Assembly: GCF_029893235.1 (NCBI RefSeq)
Contig: NZ_JARXWE010000001.1
Coordinates: 149,443 to 213,442 of the forward strand
Direction: 5' to 3'
Source: Dysgonomonas sp. PH5-45
GTDB taxonomy: Bacteria; Bacteroidota; Bacteroidia; Bacteroidales; Dysgonomonadaceae
Length of the DNA stretch: 64,000 bases
The translations under genes were made by a program, and so were the position numbers. The notes beneath the pieces are model-generated. The model did not search any database. It saw only the letters and a list, made by a program, of their open reading frames with translations, and was not told where the DNA came from. This document shows, piece by piece, positions 26,770 to 35,449 of this stretch (positions within the stretch are counted from its first letter, which is position 1; each line of letters begins with the position of its first letter).

Positions 26770-29700
26770 TTATGGGTTTACTTTAAAAACAATACTTTCG
26801 TTTTCTTCCAGAAAATCTATTAGTTCTTTCTTTACATTAATCTTAAAGTTCCGCGCGAAGAGTTCAATTTTCATATTGCGTTCACCATCAACAACCTCAA
26901 AATATAACAACGTATTCCCCAAATTGTTTTTGGTGAGGATAGCAAGTTCTTCAATCATCTGATTGTTAAGCTCGTGCAGAGGCAGGGTTATTACAATCTT
27001 CTCAATGAGATGGTCTTTAACATCTGGCAAAAGCTGTATGGAATTGATTTTCAACTCATACTGGTTGGCATCGAATCTACGGCTCTGTATGCGCCCTTTT
27101 ACAAACACATACAACCCGGGACGGCCATATTTGCCAAAGTTTATATAATCATCACCAAACAGAGCTATTTCGCCACTTCCGGAAAAATCTTCCACTTTTA
27201 TTATCATATACGGCTTACCGTTTTTCGTAAAGCCCTCGCGCATGTCTGTAACAAGTCCGCCAAAAGTCACCTCCCTGTTTTTCAGGGCATCTTTGTCTTC
27301 CAGCTCCGGCATAGTTACATTGCAGGCATATTTTAGTGCGATGGCATATTCGTCCAAAGGGTGAGCCGACAGATAGATACCTATCAGTTCGCGTTCCTTG
27401 TTGAGACGTTCCAGATCGGACCATGCCTCGGCCTTAGGTATTTCCGGGCGGGCAATCTCGAAAGAAACATCATCGCCAAACAGAGAATTGACGGCCAGCG
27501 ACTTATCGTTCTGATAACGGTTGCCGTAACGGATAAGCTGGTCTATGAAAGTTTCGCCCTTGGTGTTGGTTGCAAAAAACTGTTCACGTTTTATTTCTTG
27601 AAATTCATCAAAGGCTCCTGCCAATGCCAGCGATTCTATATTCTTCTTGTTGCACGAACTGAGGTTTACACGTTCCACAAAATCGAATATATCGCCGAAA
27701 CGGCCATTCTTGGCACGTTCTTCAATAATATTATTAACCGCACCTTCGCCCACGCCTTTCACGGCTGCCATTCCGAAACGGATATCGCCTTTCGAGTTGA
27801 CCGAGAATTTCAGGAACGATTCATTCACATCAGGCCCAAGCACATTCATGCCCATGGCCTTGCACTCGTCCATAAATTTGGTGATTTCCGTAATATTAGA
27901 CAAGTTTCGTGAAAGTACGGCTGCCATATATTCGGACGGATAATTGGCTTTCAGCCATGCCGTTTGATAAGCCACCCACGAATAGCAAGTCGCATGCGAT
28001 TTATTGAATGCGTAGGAGGCAAATTTTTCCCAATCGGCCCATATTTTATTCAGCGTTTTTTCGTCATGCCCGTTATTCTTTCCTCCTGTAAGGAATTTTT
28101 CTTTCAGGGCATTCATCTTATCTATGAGCTTCTTGCCCATCGCTTTTCGCAATTCGTCCGATTGTCCCCGGGTGAAGTCGGCCAAGAGGCGCGAAAGGAG
28201 CATGACCTGTTCTTGATAGACCGTAATCCCATACGTATCGTTCAGGTATCGTTCCATGATGGGGATATCGTACTTGATTTCCTCACGTCCGTGCTTACGG
28301 GCAATAAAGGAAGGGATGTAATCCATAGGCCCCGGGCGATAAAGGGCATTCATGGCGATAAGGTCTTCGAACTTGGTGGGCTGCAATTCCTTCAGATATT
28401 TTTGCATACCTGCCGACTCGAACTGGAATGTGCCTGTTGTCTTCCCTGTGCTATATAGCTCGTAGGTTTTTTCGTCTTCGAGCGAAATTTCGTTGATATC
28501 TATATCCTTGCCCGTTGTATGCTTTATGTTTTCGATGGCTTCTTTTATAATGGAAAGGGTTTTCAAGCCCAAGAAGTCCATTTTTATGAGTCCTGTTTCT
28601 TCAATAACAGAGCCCTCGTATTGTGTCACCAATATTGATTCGCCGGTTTCTTTGTCTTCGGCCGTACTTACGGGTACAATATCCGATATATCTTGCCGCC
28701 CGATGATAATTCCACAGGCATGTACACCTGTGTTACGGACATTACCTTCGAGCATTTGAGCGTATTTCAACGTATCGCGGGCAATGGGATCGTGTCCTGT
28801 TGCCGCTGTTTTCAGTTCGGGAACATAGTCGATAGCATCCTTGAGAGTTACTTTTTTCTTATCGGGAATTTTATCGGGAACGAGCTTTGCCAAGCGGTTC
28901 GATTCGGCAAGCGGTAGTTTTTGCACGCGTGCCACATCTTTAATGGCCGATTTTGTAGCCATCGTTCCGTACGTAATGATGTGCGCAACACGGTCGTAAC
29001 CGTATTTGTCGGTTACCCAGCGTAGTACTTCGCCCCGTCCGTCGTCGTCGAAGTCGATATCAATATCGGGCATCGATATACGGTCGGGATTAAGAAAACG
29101 CTCAAACAGCAAGTCATATTTTATGGGGTCTATATCGGTTATTCCCAAACAATATGCAACAGCCGATCCCGCAGCCGATCCACGGCCCGGCCCCACGGCC
29201 ACGCCCATTGTACGGGCGGCGGTAATAAAGTCTTGCACAATAAGGAAGTATCCGGGATAGCCCATCGTTTTCATGGTTTCCAATTCGAAGTCGATACGCT
29301 CCTTTATTTCGTCGGTCATGTCGGGGTAACGCTTCTGGGCTCCTATCCGTGTGAGGTGCGCCAGGTAATCGGCTTCGAGCTTTACACGAATCACCTTATC
29401 GTATCCGCCTAAACGTTGATAGGCCGAATCGCCAAATTCGGCAATAAGGCTTTCGGGCGTATGCTTTTCTTTGTATCCTTCTTCTGTACCGAAAGAGGGG
29501 TCGATATCGAAGTAGGGCATAAGTGCATCCGAGTCGATAGAGTAAGTCTCAACCTTATCGGCTATTTCGAGTGTATTGGATAAAGCTTCGGGTATATCTG
29601 CGAAAAGGGTGTTCATTTCGGCAGTGGTTTTCATCCACTCCTGTTTGGTATAGCGCATGCGGTTGGGGTCGTCGAGGTCGCGCCCCGTGCTTAGGCAAAT

Positions 29701-30510
29701 CAAACGGTCGTGCGCATCGGCATCTTCTTCGTTCACAAAATGGACGTCGTTTGTTGCAATCAGTTTTACCCCATGTTTTTGCGCAAAGCGGATAAGTGCG
29801 GTGTTTACCTTTTCCTGCAAAGGATAAACCTCGGAATTGGCATCCGCTCGGTTTGTTTTGTGGCGTTGGAGTTCCAGATAATAATCGCTGCCCCAAATTC
29901 CTTTAAACCATTCAATAGCCTCGTCTACTTCTTGCTCGCTACCGTTCGCTATCTTTTTAGGGATTTCTCCCCCCAAACAGGCCGAGCAGATAATCAAGCC
30001 TTCGTGATGTTTTTCGAGCAATTCCTTGTCGATACGGGGACGCATATAAAAACCTTCCGTCCAACTTTTTGATACCATCTTTATCAGATTTTTGTATCCC
30101 GTCAGGTTCTTTGCCAGAATAAGCAAGTGCCAACCGCTCATATCGGGTTTGCCTTCTTTCAGATGCCGCCCACGGCGAGCCACATAACACTCACAGCCCA
30201 GAATAGGCTTGAACAGATGTGATTTTTCGTCCACCAGTTTTGCTTGCAGTTCGTCTACCAAGGCATTGTTGCCTGCCTGTTCGGCTTCGTTGATTTCCCG
30301 CACCAGTTGCTTGATATTGTTATGTAGGGGAGCGTTTTTTTTATTTACATAATTGTAAAACTCCTTTATCCCGAACATCGAACCATGATCGGTCAAGGCG
30401 ATAGCCTTCATTCCGTCGGCCGAGGCTTTGTCTACAAGCCGCTGAACGCTGGCTTGCCCATCGAGCAACGAATATTGAGAGTGAACGTGTAAATGTACGA
30501 ATGGATGCAT
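26770..30510 (-). CDS. dnaE: DNA polymerase III alpha subunit
   Basis: Replicative DNA polymerase. The 1246 residues include an N-terminal PHP domain (FVHLHVHSQYSLLDGQASVQ), the polymerase C-family core with active-site PDIDIDFDDDGRGEVLRWV and GPGRGSAAGSAVAY, thumb/fingers (YQEQVMLLSRLLADFTRG), the helix-hairpin-helix region (AMGMNVLGPDVNES) and an OB fold (FGGLVTDMREGFTKNGKPYM). Length is typical of DnaE1. It is divergent from the TPR protein gene across 159 bases. A weak, one-mismatch -7 box lies at 30545-30552. Confidence 0.98.
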   Translation of the reverse strand: MHPFVHLHVHSQYSLLDGQASVQRLVDKASADGMKAIALTDHGSMFGIKEFYNYVNKKNAPLHNNIKQLVREINEAEQAGNNALVDELQAKLVDEKSHLFKPILGCECYVARRGRHLKEGKPDMSGWHLLILAKNLTGYKNLIKMVSKSWTEGFYMRPRIDKELLEKHHEGLIICSACLGGEIPKKIANGSEQEVDEAIEWFKGIWGSDYYLELQRHKTNRADANSEVYPLQEKVNTALIRFAQKHGVKLIATNDVHFVNEEDADAHDRLICLSTGRDLDDPNRMRYTKQEWMKTTAEMNTLFADIPEALSNTLEIADKVETYSIDSDALMPYFDIDPSFGTEEGYKEKHTPESLIAEFGDSAYQRLGGYDKVIRVKLEADYLAHLTRIGAQKRYPDMTDEIKERIDFELETMKTMGYPGYFLIVQDFITAARTMGVAVGPGRGSAAGSAVAYCLGITDIDPIKYDLLFERFLNPDRISMPDIDIDFDDDGRGEVLRWVTDKYGYDRVAHIITYGTMATKSAIKDVARVQKLPLAESNRLAKLVPDKIPDKKKVTLKDAIDYVPELKTAATGHDPIARDTLKYAQMLEGNVRNTGVHACGIIIGRQDISDIVPVSTAEDKETGESILVTQYEGSVIEETGLIKMDFLGLKTLSIIKEAIENIKHTTGKDIDINEISLEDEKTYELYSTGKTTGTFQFESAGMQKYLKELQPTKFEDLIAMNALYRPGPMDYIPSFIARKHGREEIKYDIPIMERYLNDTYGITVYQEQVMLLSRLLADFTRGQSDELRKAMGKKLIDKMNALKEKFLTGGKNNGHDEKTLNKIWADWEKFASYAFNKSHATCYSWVAYQTAWLKANYPSEYMAAVLSRNLSNITEITKFMDECKAMGMNVLGPDVNESFLKFSVNSKGDIRFGMAAVKGVGEGAVNNIIEERAKNGRFGDIFDFVERVNLSSCNKKNIESLALAGAFDEFQEIKREQFFATNTKGETFIDQLIRYGNRYQNDKSLAVNSLFGDDVSFEIARPEIPKAEAWSDLERLNKERELIGIYLSAHPLDEYAIALKYACNVTMPELEDKDALKNREVTFGGLVTDMREGFTKNGKPYMIIKVEDFSGSGEIALFGDDYINFGKYGRPGLYVFVKGRIQSRRFDANQYELKINSIQLLPDVKDHLIEKIVITLPLHELNNQMIEELAILTKNNLGNTLLYFEVVDGERNMKIELFARNFKINVKKELIDFLEENESIVFKVNP

Positions 30511-30639
30511 AAATTCTGTCCTATATTTTGGATGTATAAAGGTACAAAATAGATATGTTGTTTATTCATTAAATATCATAAATAGTTTTTAACTACGATA
30601 GATGAGAATTGTTTCCGTTTCACTATCACCACAATTTAT

Positions 30640-30647
30640 TATCTTTG
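30640..30647 (+). promoter_or_regulatory. -7 box upstream of the TPR/PD40 gene
   Basis: TATCTTTG, 22 bases before the ATG at 30670; no clear -33. Confidence 0.5.
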
Positions 30648-30669
30648 AAAACAAAAACAAACGTAGATT

Positions 30670-32094
30670 ATGAAACGCTTCGCCTTAATTTGTTCTTTGC
30701 TCCTATTGTTTGCATATTGCCTGCAAGCGCAAGCATCCGACGTTTTGATAAAAGCCAATGCCCTCTTCGAGGGTAAAAACTACAAAGAGGCTACCCGTTT
30801 GTACGAACAAGCATATCAGGAGAAGCCCGACGAGGCCACAGCATTCAAATACGGAGTAAGCCTCTTTGAGGCACGAATAGATGTGAACAAAGCAATCGTA
30901 TTACTGCAAAGCGCAGCAAAGAAAAATAAAGAGGCATACCTCTACCTTGGCGATGCTTATACCGACCTGTACCGTTTTGCGGAAGCAGGTAAAGAATACG
31001 ACCAATATCTGAAATTGAGCCGGAGGGAAAAGAATGCCCCGGCATTGATTTCTGAGCGAAAAGAGAAGATGAATGATTTGCGCAAATTGGTGAATCGTGC
31101 GGAAAACATCCGGATAGTTGACAGCGTGGTGGTAAACAAACGAAATCTGCTGTCGGCCTATCACCTGAGTCATAGTGGCGGAAAACTGGATTACTTCAAT
31201 AACGTATTTGATGCTAACCAATCTGTAACATCTACCGTATATTACAACGAAAAAGGAAGTAAAATATATTTTGCACAACCCGGTGAGGCACATTACAGTT
31301 TGTTTTCGATGGACAAGCTGATAGACGGCTTTGGCAATGAGAAAAAGCTGGATGCACAGAACTTTGGTATACAGGGCAATGTAAATTATGTATTTGTTAT
31401 GCCCGATGGTGTAACAACCTACTTTTCGGCCGAAAGCACAGAGGGTATAGGAGGCTACGACCTGTATGTGACCCGCTACAATATGAATAACGATACGTAC
31501 CTGACACCCGAACGTATGAACATGCCTTTCAACTCGCGCTACAACGACTATCTGATGGTGATTGATGAAGAAAAGGGCGTTGGCTGGTTTGCATCCGATA
31601 GGTTTCAACCCGAAGGAATGGTGTGTGTGTATACTTTTATACCAAACAAGGAGGTAGAGATTGTGGAGTCGGAAGACGACCTGTACAAAGCAAACCGTGC
31701 GCGCATCGGCTCTATCAAAGATTCGTGGGAGCGAGGAGCAGATTATAGCAAACTTATTGCACTGGCCAGGAAAGCCCCTGCCGTGAAAACCGAGGAGAAA
31801 AAGGACTTTGAGTTTATTGTCAACGACAAATACACATACTATACCCTTAAAGACTTCCGAAACCCATCGGCCCGTAGTACATATCAAAAAGTGAATAGCT
31901 TACAGAAAGAATTGGCAAAGTTGGAAGACGCTTTGACGAAACAAAGAAACATTTATGCCAATGCTTCAGCAAACGATAAGCGTAGTCTTTCGACCGAAAT
32001 CCTGCGTATGGAAAAAGAACAGGAGCGTATTTACACAGAGACACAAAAGCTTGAAACGACTGCTCGTAACGAAGAAATCAAAGCTTTAAAATAA
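30670..32094 (+). CDS. Secreted TPR and PD40 (WD40-like) repeat protein
   Basis: A 474-residue periplasmic or outer-membrane-associated protein. The signal peptide ends near AQASD (about residue 22). TPR-like helices run to about 130 (NALFEGKNYKEATRLYEQAY and AYLYLGDAYTDLYRFAEAGK). A beta-propeller-type region of about 190-340 contains PD40-like units (SKIYFAQPGEAHYSLFSMD, TTYFSAESTEGIGGYDLYV and GVGWFASDR). A C-terminal coiled coil spans about 405-474. The order TPR-PD40 resembles the front half of T9SS protein PorE, but the OmpA-like peptidoglycan-binding end is missing. A role in envelope anchoring is inference. Confidence 0.8.
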   Translation: MKRFALICSLLLLFAYCLQAQASDVLIKANALFEGKNYKEATRLYEQAYQEKPDEATAFKYGVSLFEARIDVNKAIVLLQSAAKKNKEAYLYLGDAYTDLYRFAEAGKEYDQYLKLSRREKNAPALISERKEKMNDLRKLVNRAENIRIVDSVVVNKRNLLSAYHLSHSGGKLDYFNNVFDANQSVTSTVYYNEKGSKIYFAQPGEAHYSLFSMDKLIDGFGNEKKLDAQNFGIQGNVNYVFVMPDGVTTYFSAESTEGIGGYDLYVTRYNMNNDTYLTPERMNMPFNSRYNDYLMVIDEEKGVGWFASDRFQPEGMVCVYTFIPNKEVEIVESEDDLYKANRARIGSIKDSWERGADYSKLIALARKAPAVKTEEKKDFEFIVNDKYTYYTLKDFRNPSARSTYQKVNSLQKELAKLEDALTKQRNIYANASANDKRSLSTEILRMEKEQERIYTETQKLETTARNEEIKALK

Positions 32095-32115
32095 AGGGTA
32101 TCAAGGAAAATAACT

Positions 32116-32123
32116 TAACTTTG
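32116..32123 (+). promoter_or_regulatory. -7 box of the 32171 FKBP gene
   Basis: TAACTTTG, 47 bases before the start; no clear -33. Confidence 0.45.
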
Positions 32124-32170
32124 CACAAAAAATATAATGTAATATATTAACGAAAATAATCTCAAAAAAA

Positions 32171-33103
32171 ATGAAAAAAATCACATTAACCTTTTTTCTA
32201 TTTGCATTGATTGCCGCGATGCCTTTATCGGCACAGAAAAAAGCGGTAAAAAAAACCGCAGGTACTTCTGTCAAGAGCCTTAATAATGAAATAGACTCCC
32301 TGTCGTACGCGATGGGAGCAGCTATAACTCAAGGCTTGGATGACCATCTGAAACAAATAGGAGTTTTAAATGCAACAGATAGCATCGCTAACAAGAAAAA
32401 CTTGAGCCTTTTTATGGATGGGTTTAAAGAATACTTCGCCCAAGCAGCTGCTAAGGAAGCATACTATAAGGGAATTGGCGTTGCCGGACAAGTGTCGCAA
32501 ACGATAGAAAACTTCGATAAACTGATCGGGGAAGAAGGCGTTAAGGTAAACAACGCGGCTTTTCTTTCAGGATTTGAAGCATCTTTAAAGAAAAAGCCCT
32601 TATTACTACCAAATGCCAATGAGCTGATACAAAATAAAGCAATGCAAGCTCAACAGAAAGAGCAAGTAAAACAAGATGCCGATTTAAAAGTAAAATATGC
32701 TAATAATATTGCCGAAGGCGAAAAGTTCCTTAACGAAAATAAAGCGAAAAGCGGTGTTGTAACTTTGCCCGACGGACTTCAATATAAAATACTGCAAGAA
32801 GGAAACGGACCTAAACCTACATCGGCCGACAAAGTGAAAGTGCATTACCACGGAACTCTGATTGATGGAACAGTTTTTGATAGCAGTGTAGATCGTGGCG
32901 AACCAATTACTTTTGGTGTTACTCAGGTTATCCCCGGGTGGACCGAAGCTTTGAAATTAATGCCACAGGGTTCAAAATGGACTGTTTATATCCCTGCCGA
33001 ATTAGCATATGGTTCGCGCGATATGGGTAAGATTAAACCTTATTCAACCCTTATTTTTGATATCGAACTATTGGAAGTTATCGGTGCTGAATCCGGAAAT
33101 TAA
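32171..33103 (+). CDS. FKBP-type peptidyl-prolyl isomerase, exported
   Basis: A 310-residue periplasmic Mip/FkpA-type prolyl isomerase. The signal peptide is KKITLTFFLFALIAAMPLSA (cleavage near 22). The N-terminal helical dimerisation domain opens with the FKBP_N pattern IDSLSYAMGAAITQGL and runs to about 190. The C-terminal FKBP domain spans about 200-305, with VKVHYHGTLIDGTVFDSS, VIPGWTEALKLMPQGSKW and LIFDIELLEV. It folds or holds secreted proteins. Two more FKBP genes lie at 39983-41622. Confidence 0.93.
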   Translation: MKKITLTFFLFALIAAMPLSAQKKAVKKTAGTSVKSLNNEIDSLSYAMGAAITQGLDDHLKQIGVLNATDSIANKKNLSLFMDGFKEYFAQAAAKEAYYKGIGVAGQVSQTIENFDKLIGEEGVKVNNAAFLSGFEASLKKKPLLLPNANELIQNKAMQAQQKEQVKQDADLKVKYANNIAEGEKFLNENKAKSGVVTLPDGLQYKILQEGNGPKPTSADKVKVHYHGTLIDGTVFDSSVDRGEPITFGVTQVIPGWTEALKLMPQGSKWTVYIPAELAYGSRDMGKIKPYSTLIFDIELLEVIGAESGN

Positions 33104-33125
33104 CTTCAGAACAAAATAGCTTAAA

Positions 33126-33163
33126 AACGAGGTCGGATATTTTTTGAAATATCCGACCTCGTT
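33126..33163 (+). terminator. Hairpin after the FKBP gene, probable terminator
   Basis: Perfect 15 bp stem AACGAGGTCGGATAT with ATATCCGACCTCGTT, 8-base loop TTTTTGAA, 22 bases after the stop. No T-run follows, so it may act as an mRNA 3' stabiliser instead. Confidence 0.6.
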
Positions 33164-33339
33164 AAGTATTAACAGCATACGGATGTGTCGCAAACCTTTA
33201 TTGGAAAGACTCACGCAGCGGAGAGTATGATTAAATCATAATAAGGCATCGTTTATTCAGATTTTGTCCGGCAGGGCCTATAAATTTAAGCGGATTGTTT
33301 GCGCAATTTCGATATATTTATTACTCCAAAGGTCTGAAT

Positions 33340-33402
33340 TAATTAGGTTCAAGATTAATTAAATACTTTTTGAATGCACTTAACTAATCTTGAACCTAAT
33401 TA
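33340..33402. repeat. 18 bp perfect inverted repeat, 27-base spacer
   Basis: TAATTAGGTTCAAGATTA at 33340-33357 and its exact complement at 33385-33402. It lies 35 bases past the stop of the minus-strand gene at 33438 and could be its terminator, though no T-run follows on either side. Confidence 0.6.
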
Positions 33403-33437
33403 TAAATCCAGTCAATCTATTTTAGAATGAGATAAAA

Positions 33438-34034
33438 TTATTGAAATAATTCTTCAGTCTTTTTCTCTTTACCTAATTCTTGTTTTAATTTATCTATATC
33501 TATCAAATTAATAAATGCATCAATTTCTTGAGGGGAAGAAAATATCCAATAAATAGTTTCATCAATATATTTATTTGATGATGCAGTTACTTTTTTTACA
33601 ATTGAAACAATATGTCTGTTCCCTTCTAAAATCATAAATGTAGGTTTTAATTCTTGATTAAATGCGAAAAACCACTTAGAGCTATACCAACAGATGGTAG
33701 ATTTGGGCAGACTGAAATCCATCTCTTTAGTCATATCGGTAACATTATTTTCTTTAGCGATTTTAGACCATTCCGAAAATTTGTTTTTAATTTGCTCTAA
33801 AGTATTTTTCAGTTCTTTTAATTCTTTTTCTTCAAATTTAACCGTTGTGGTTTTAGCCTTTCCTTCTACTCCGATATAAACAGAAAGCATTCCATCTTTG
33901 TCTAGCAACCCTTCGATGTCATATTTCTTGTCAGAGAAATAGCTCATTTCGTATGTAGCAACTTTTTTTTGGGCATAAATACTAACACAGGGAACTAAAA
34001 ATAAGACACACAGCCCGATGATAATTTTTCTCAT
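33438..34034 (-). CDS. Uncharacterised exported protein
   Basis: Not recognised. The 198 residues begin with a clear signal peptide (MRKIIIGLCVLFLVPCVSIYA, cleavage before QKK). The mature part is Lys/Glu-rich with a helical stretch (EEKELKELKNTLEQIKNKF, about 68-86), two tryptophan-rich segments (ICWYSSKWFFAF and IYWIFSSPQEIDAF) and a charged C-terminus (KQELGKEKKTEELFQ). It stands alone between AT-rich intervals, which is a common setting for accessory genes. Predicted periplasmic. Confidence 0.75.
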   Translation of the reverse strand: MRKIIIGLCVLFLVPCVSIYAQKKVATYEMSYFSDKKYDIEGLLDKDGMLSVYIGVEGKAKTTTVKFEEKELKELKNTLEQIKNKFSEWSKIAKENNVTDMTKEMDFSLPKSTICWYSSKWFFAFNQELKPTFMILEGNRHIVSIVKKVTASSNKYIDETIYWIFSSPQEIDAFINLIDIDKLKQELGKEKKTEELFQ

Positions 34035-34237
34035 AATTAAATTAATTTGTATTTTATTAAAAGTTTATTATAAAAGCATGCAAATATAACACTTCCTTTA
34101 TAAAAAGTACAATGACATGAAAGTAATAATGGTAAAAGTTTAAGAATACGCAATCCTTAAACAGGTAAATATGTTAATGAATAAATTTTATTATAAACTA
34201 GGAGAGATTGTGTACAATTATCCTTAATAACTAAAAG

Positions 34238-34591
34238 TTATAATTGAATTTCGTCCAACGGGTTCCAAAAAGCCGTTTTCCAGTTCTGTATCTTGTTGTT
34301 GATGATAGTGTGTCCTTCGGCTTCGAGCAATTGTTGCATCTCTCCGTTGCTGCCAAAGGCTTCCCGTGCCGAAAGTATGCCTTGACTATTAACAACACGG
34401 TGTGCCGGAACTCCTGTTGCCTCAGAGTCGCACTGGCTCATTATCTTTCCTACCATTCTCGGCATGTTTGCATATCCGGTAGCTTTGGCTATTGCTCCAT
34501 AGCTTGTAGCCCTACCACAAGGGACAAGCCTTGCGATGGTATATACGGCTTCGGCAAAAGCTTGTTTTTCGGCTTTATCCATTCTGCTCAT
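34238..34591 (-). CDS. Alkyltransferase-like protein (ATL), MGMT family without active cysteine
   Basis: A 117-residue DNA-binding protein of the O6-alkylguanine methyltransferase fold. It has the wing and recognition segments PCGRATSYGAIAKATGYAN and the normally catalytic motif in the form PAHRVV, with Ala63 in place of the methyl-accepting Cys. Known ATL proteins bind O6-alkylguanine without repairing it and pass the lesion to nucleotide excision repair. It lies 14 bases after a DUF3108 gene and an Ig-like lipoprotein gene, an odd operon partner for a DNA-damage protein. ATG at 34582 is an alternative start. Confidence 0.9.
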   Translation of the reverse strand: MSRMDKAEKQAFAEAVYTIARLVPCGRATSYGAIAKATGYANMPRMVGKIMSQCDSEATGVPAHRVVNSQGILSAREAFGSNGEMQQLLEAEGHTIINNKIQNWKTAFWNPLDEIQL

Positions 34592-34605
34592 GAAAATGGC
34601 TGGCT

Positions 34606-35415
34606 TTATCCAACAGGATGACGAGTGCCGGAAACTTTTTTAAGAATGACACGTATAGCGCCTACTTTAAGTCCAGTATCTATCCTTACAGGCAATCGGT
34701 TGGCATCGTTACTGATATAGATGGTCATGGCTTCCGATTGATTTTTGAAGGCATCGTCGCTGGTGATAAGGACAAGTTTATAGCATTTGTACTTTCGCCC
34801 ATCGTTGGCTTTTATTGTTTCTGCTCCTTTGTAAACGATTTCCATATTCTGCCGGGTTTTTCCTGACAGGAAATTGATACGCGAGCGGGTTCCTTTTGCC
34901 ATTTTACTGTAATCGAGCGAACGGGCGTAGAACACCACCGACAGCATATCGTAGGTACATTGGTTTGCGTTGAACGATTTTGTGAATCGCAGTTTTCCGT
35001 TTTTGTACCGTGTGGAAGTAATTGAAACAGTGTTTCCCGAATATTTGTAAGTCATTCTCTCGTCCGTGAAGTCGTCGTCCTCGTGAGCACGTTTGTAGTA
35101 TGCCAGCGGGGAGAGGTCTTTGCTCATATAGCTTGTCAGGGTATCGTTGAGCGAGAATATTTTGCGTGCAAAGCCTGTTGAAGCTGTTATCAGATCCATC
35201 TTGTAGGCGTTTTGCCCGTTATAGGTTGTATTTACAGTACGGAGGGTTCCCCAACCTGCTTTGGGCGAGAGCCCCAATTTATAATAAAGGTCGTATTGGA
35301 GGGTTTCGCCTGCCAACAGGAACGTATTGTCTATCTTGCACTGCCCCATAATCTGAGAACCGGTCGCAATCAGCATTACGGTTAGCAATACGATATGGTT
35401 AATAAGCTTTTTCAT
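34606..35415 (-). CDS. DUF3108 envelope protein
   Basis: A 269-residue exported protein. I set the start at 35415 (MKKLINHIVLLTVMLIATGS) because it opens a good signal peptide; an ATG at 35484 would overlap the upstream gene. The DUF3108 pattern is visible in GETLQYDLYYKLGLSPKAGWG, FARKIFSLNDTLTSYM, TYKYSGNTVSITSTRY and YISNDANRLPVRIDT. The last resembles lipoprotein-localisation-type antiparallel sheets. Function unknown; predicted periplasmic. It is 34 bases after the Ig-like lipoprotein gene. Confidence 0.85.
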   Translation of the reverse strand: MKKLINHIVLLTVMLIATGSQIMGQCKIDNTFLLAGETLQYDLYYKLGLSPKAGWGTLRTVNTTYNGQNAYKMDLITASTGFARKIFSLNDTLTSYMSKDLSPLAYYKRAHEDDDFTDERMTYKYSGNTVSITSTRYKNGKLRFTKSFNANQCTYDMLSVVFYARSLDYSKMAKGTRSRINFLSGKTRQNMEIVYKGAETIKANDGRKYKCYKLVLITSDDAFKNQSEAMTIYISNDANRLPVRIDTGLKVGAIRVILKKVSGTRHPVG

Positions 35416-35449
35416 AATGTAACTGTGCGTTAAGTTGATTTGTTGTAGG

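Larger units (their letters stand above)
33104..33437. other. Gene-free interval with two perfect inverted repeats
   Basis: 334 bases without a convincing gene. It holds a 15 bp perfect hairpin (33126-33163), a 30-base stretch (33221-33250) that recurs with 23 matches at 57155-57184, and an 18 bp perfect inverted repeat (33340-33357 with 33385-33402). The middle part may be the scar of a lost mobile element. Confidence 0.5.

Noticed and set aside
30901..31887. Long minus-strand open frame (328 codons) opposite the TPR/PD40 gene
   Set aside because: Antisense shadow with no signal, domain or start context; the plus-strand product has a signal peptide and repeats.
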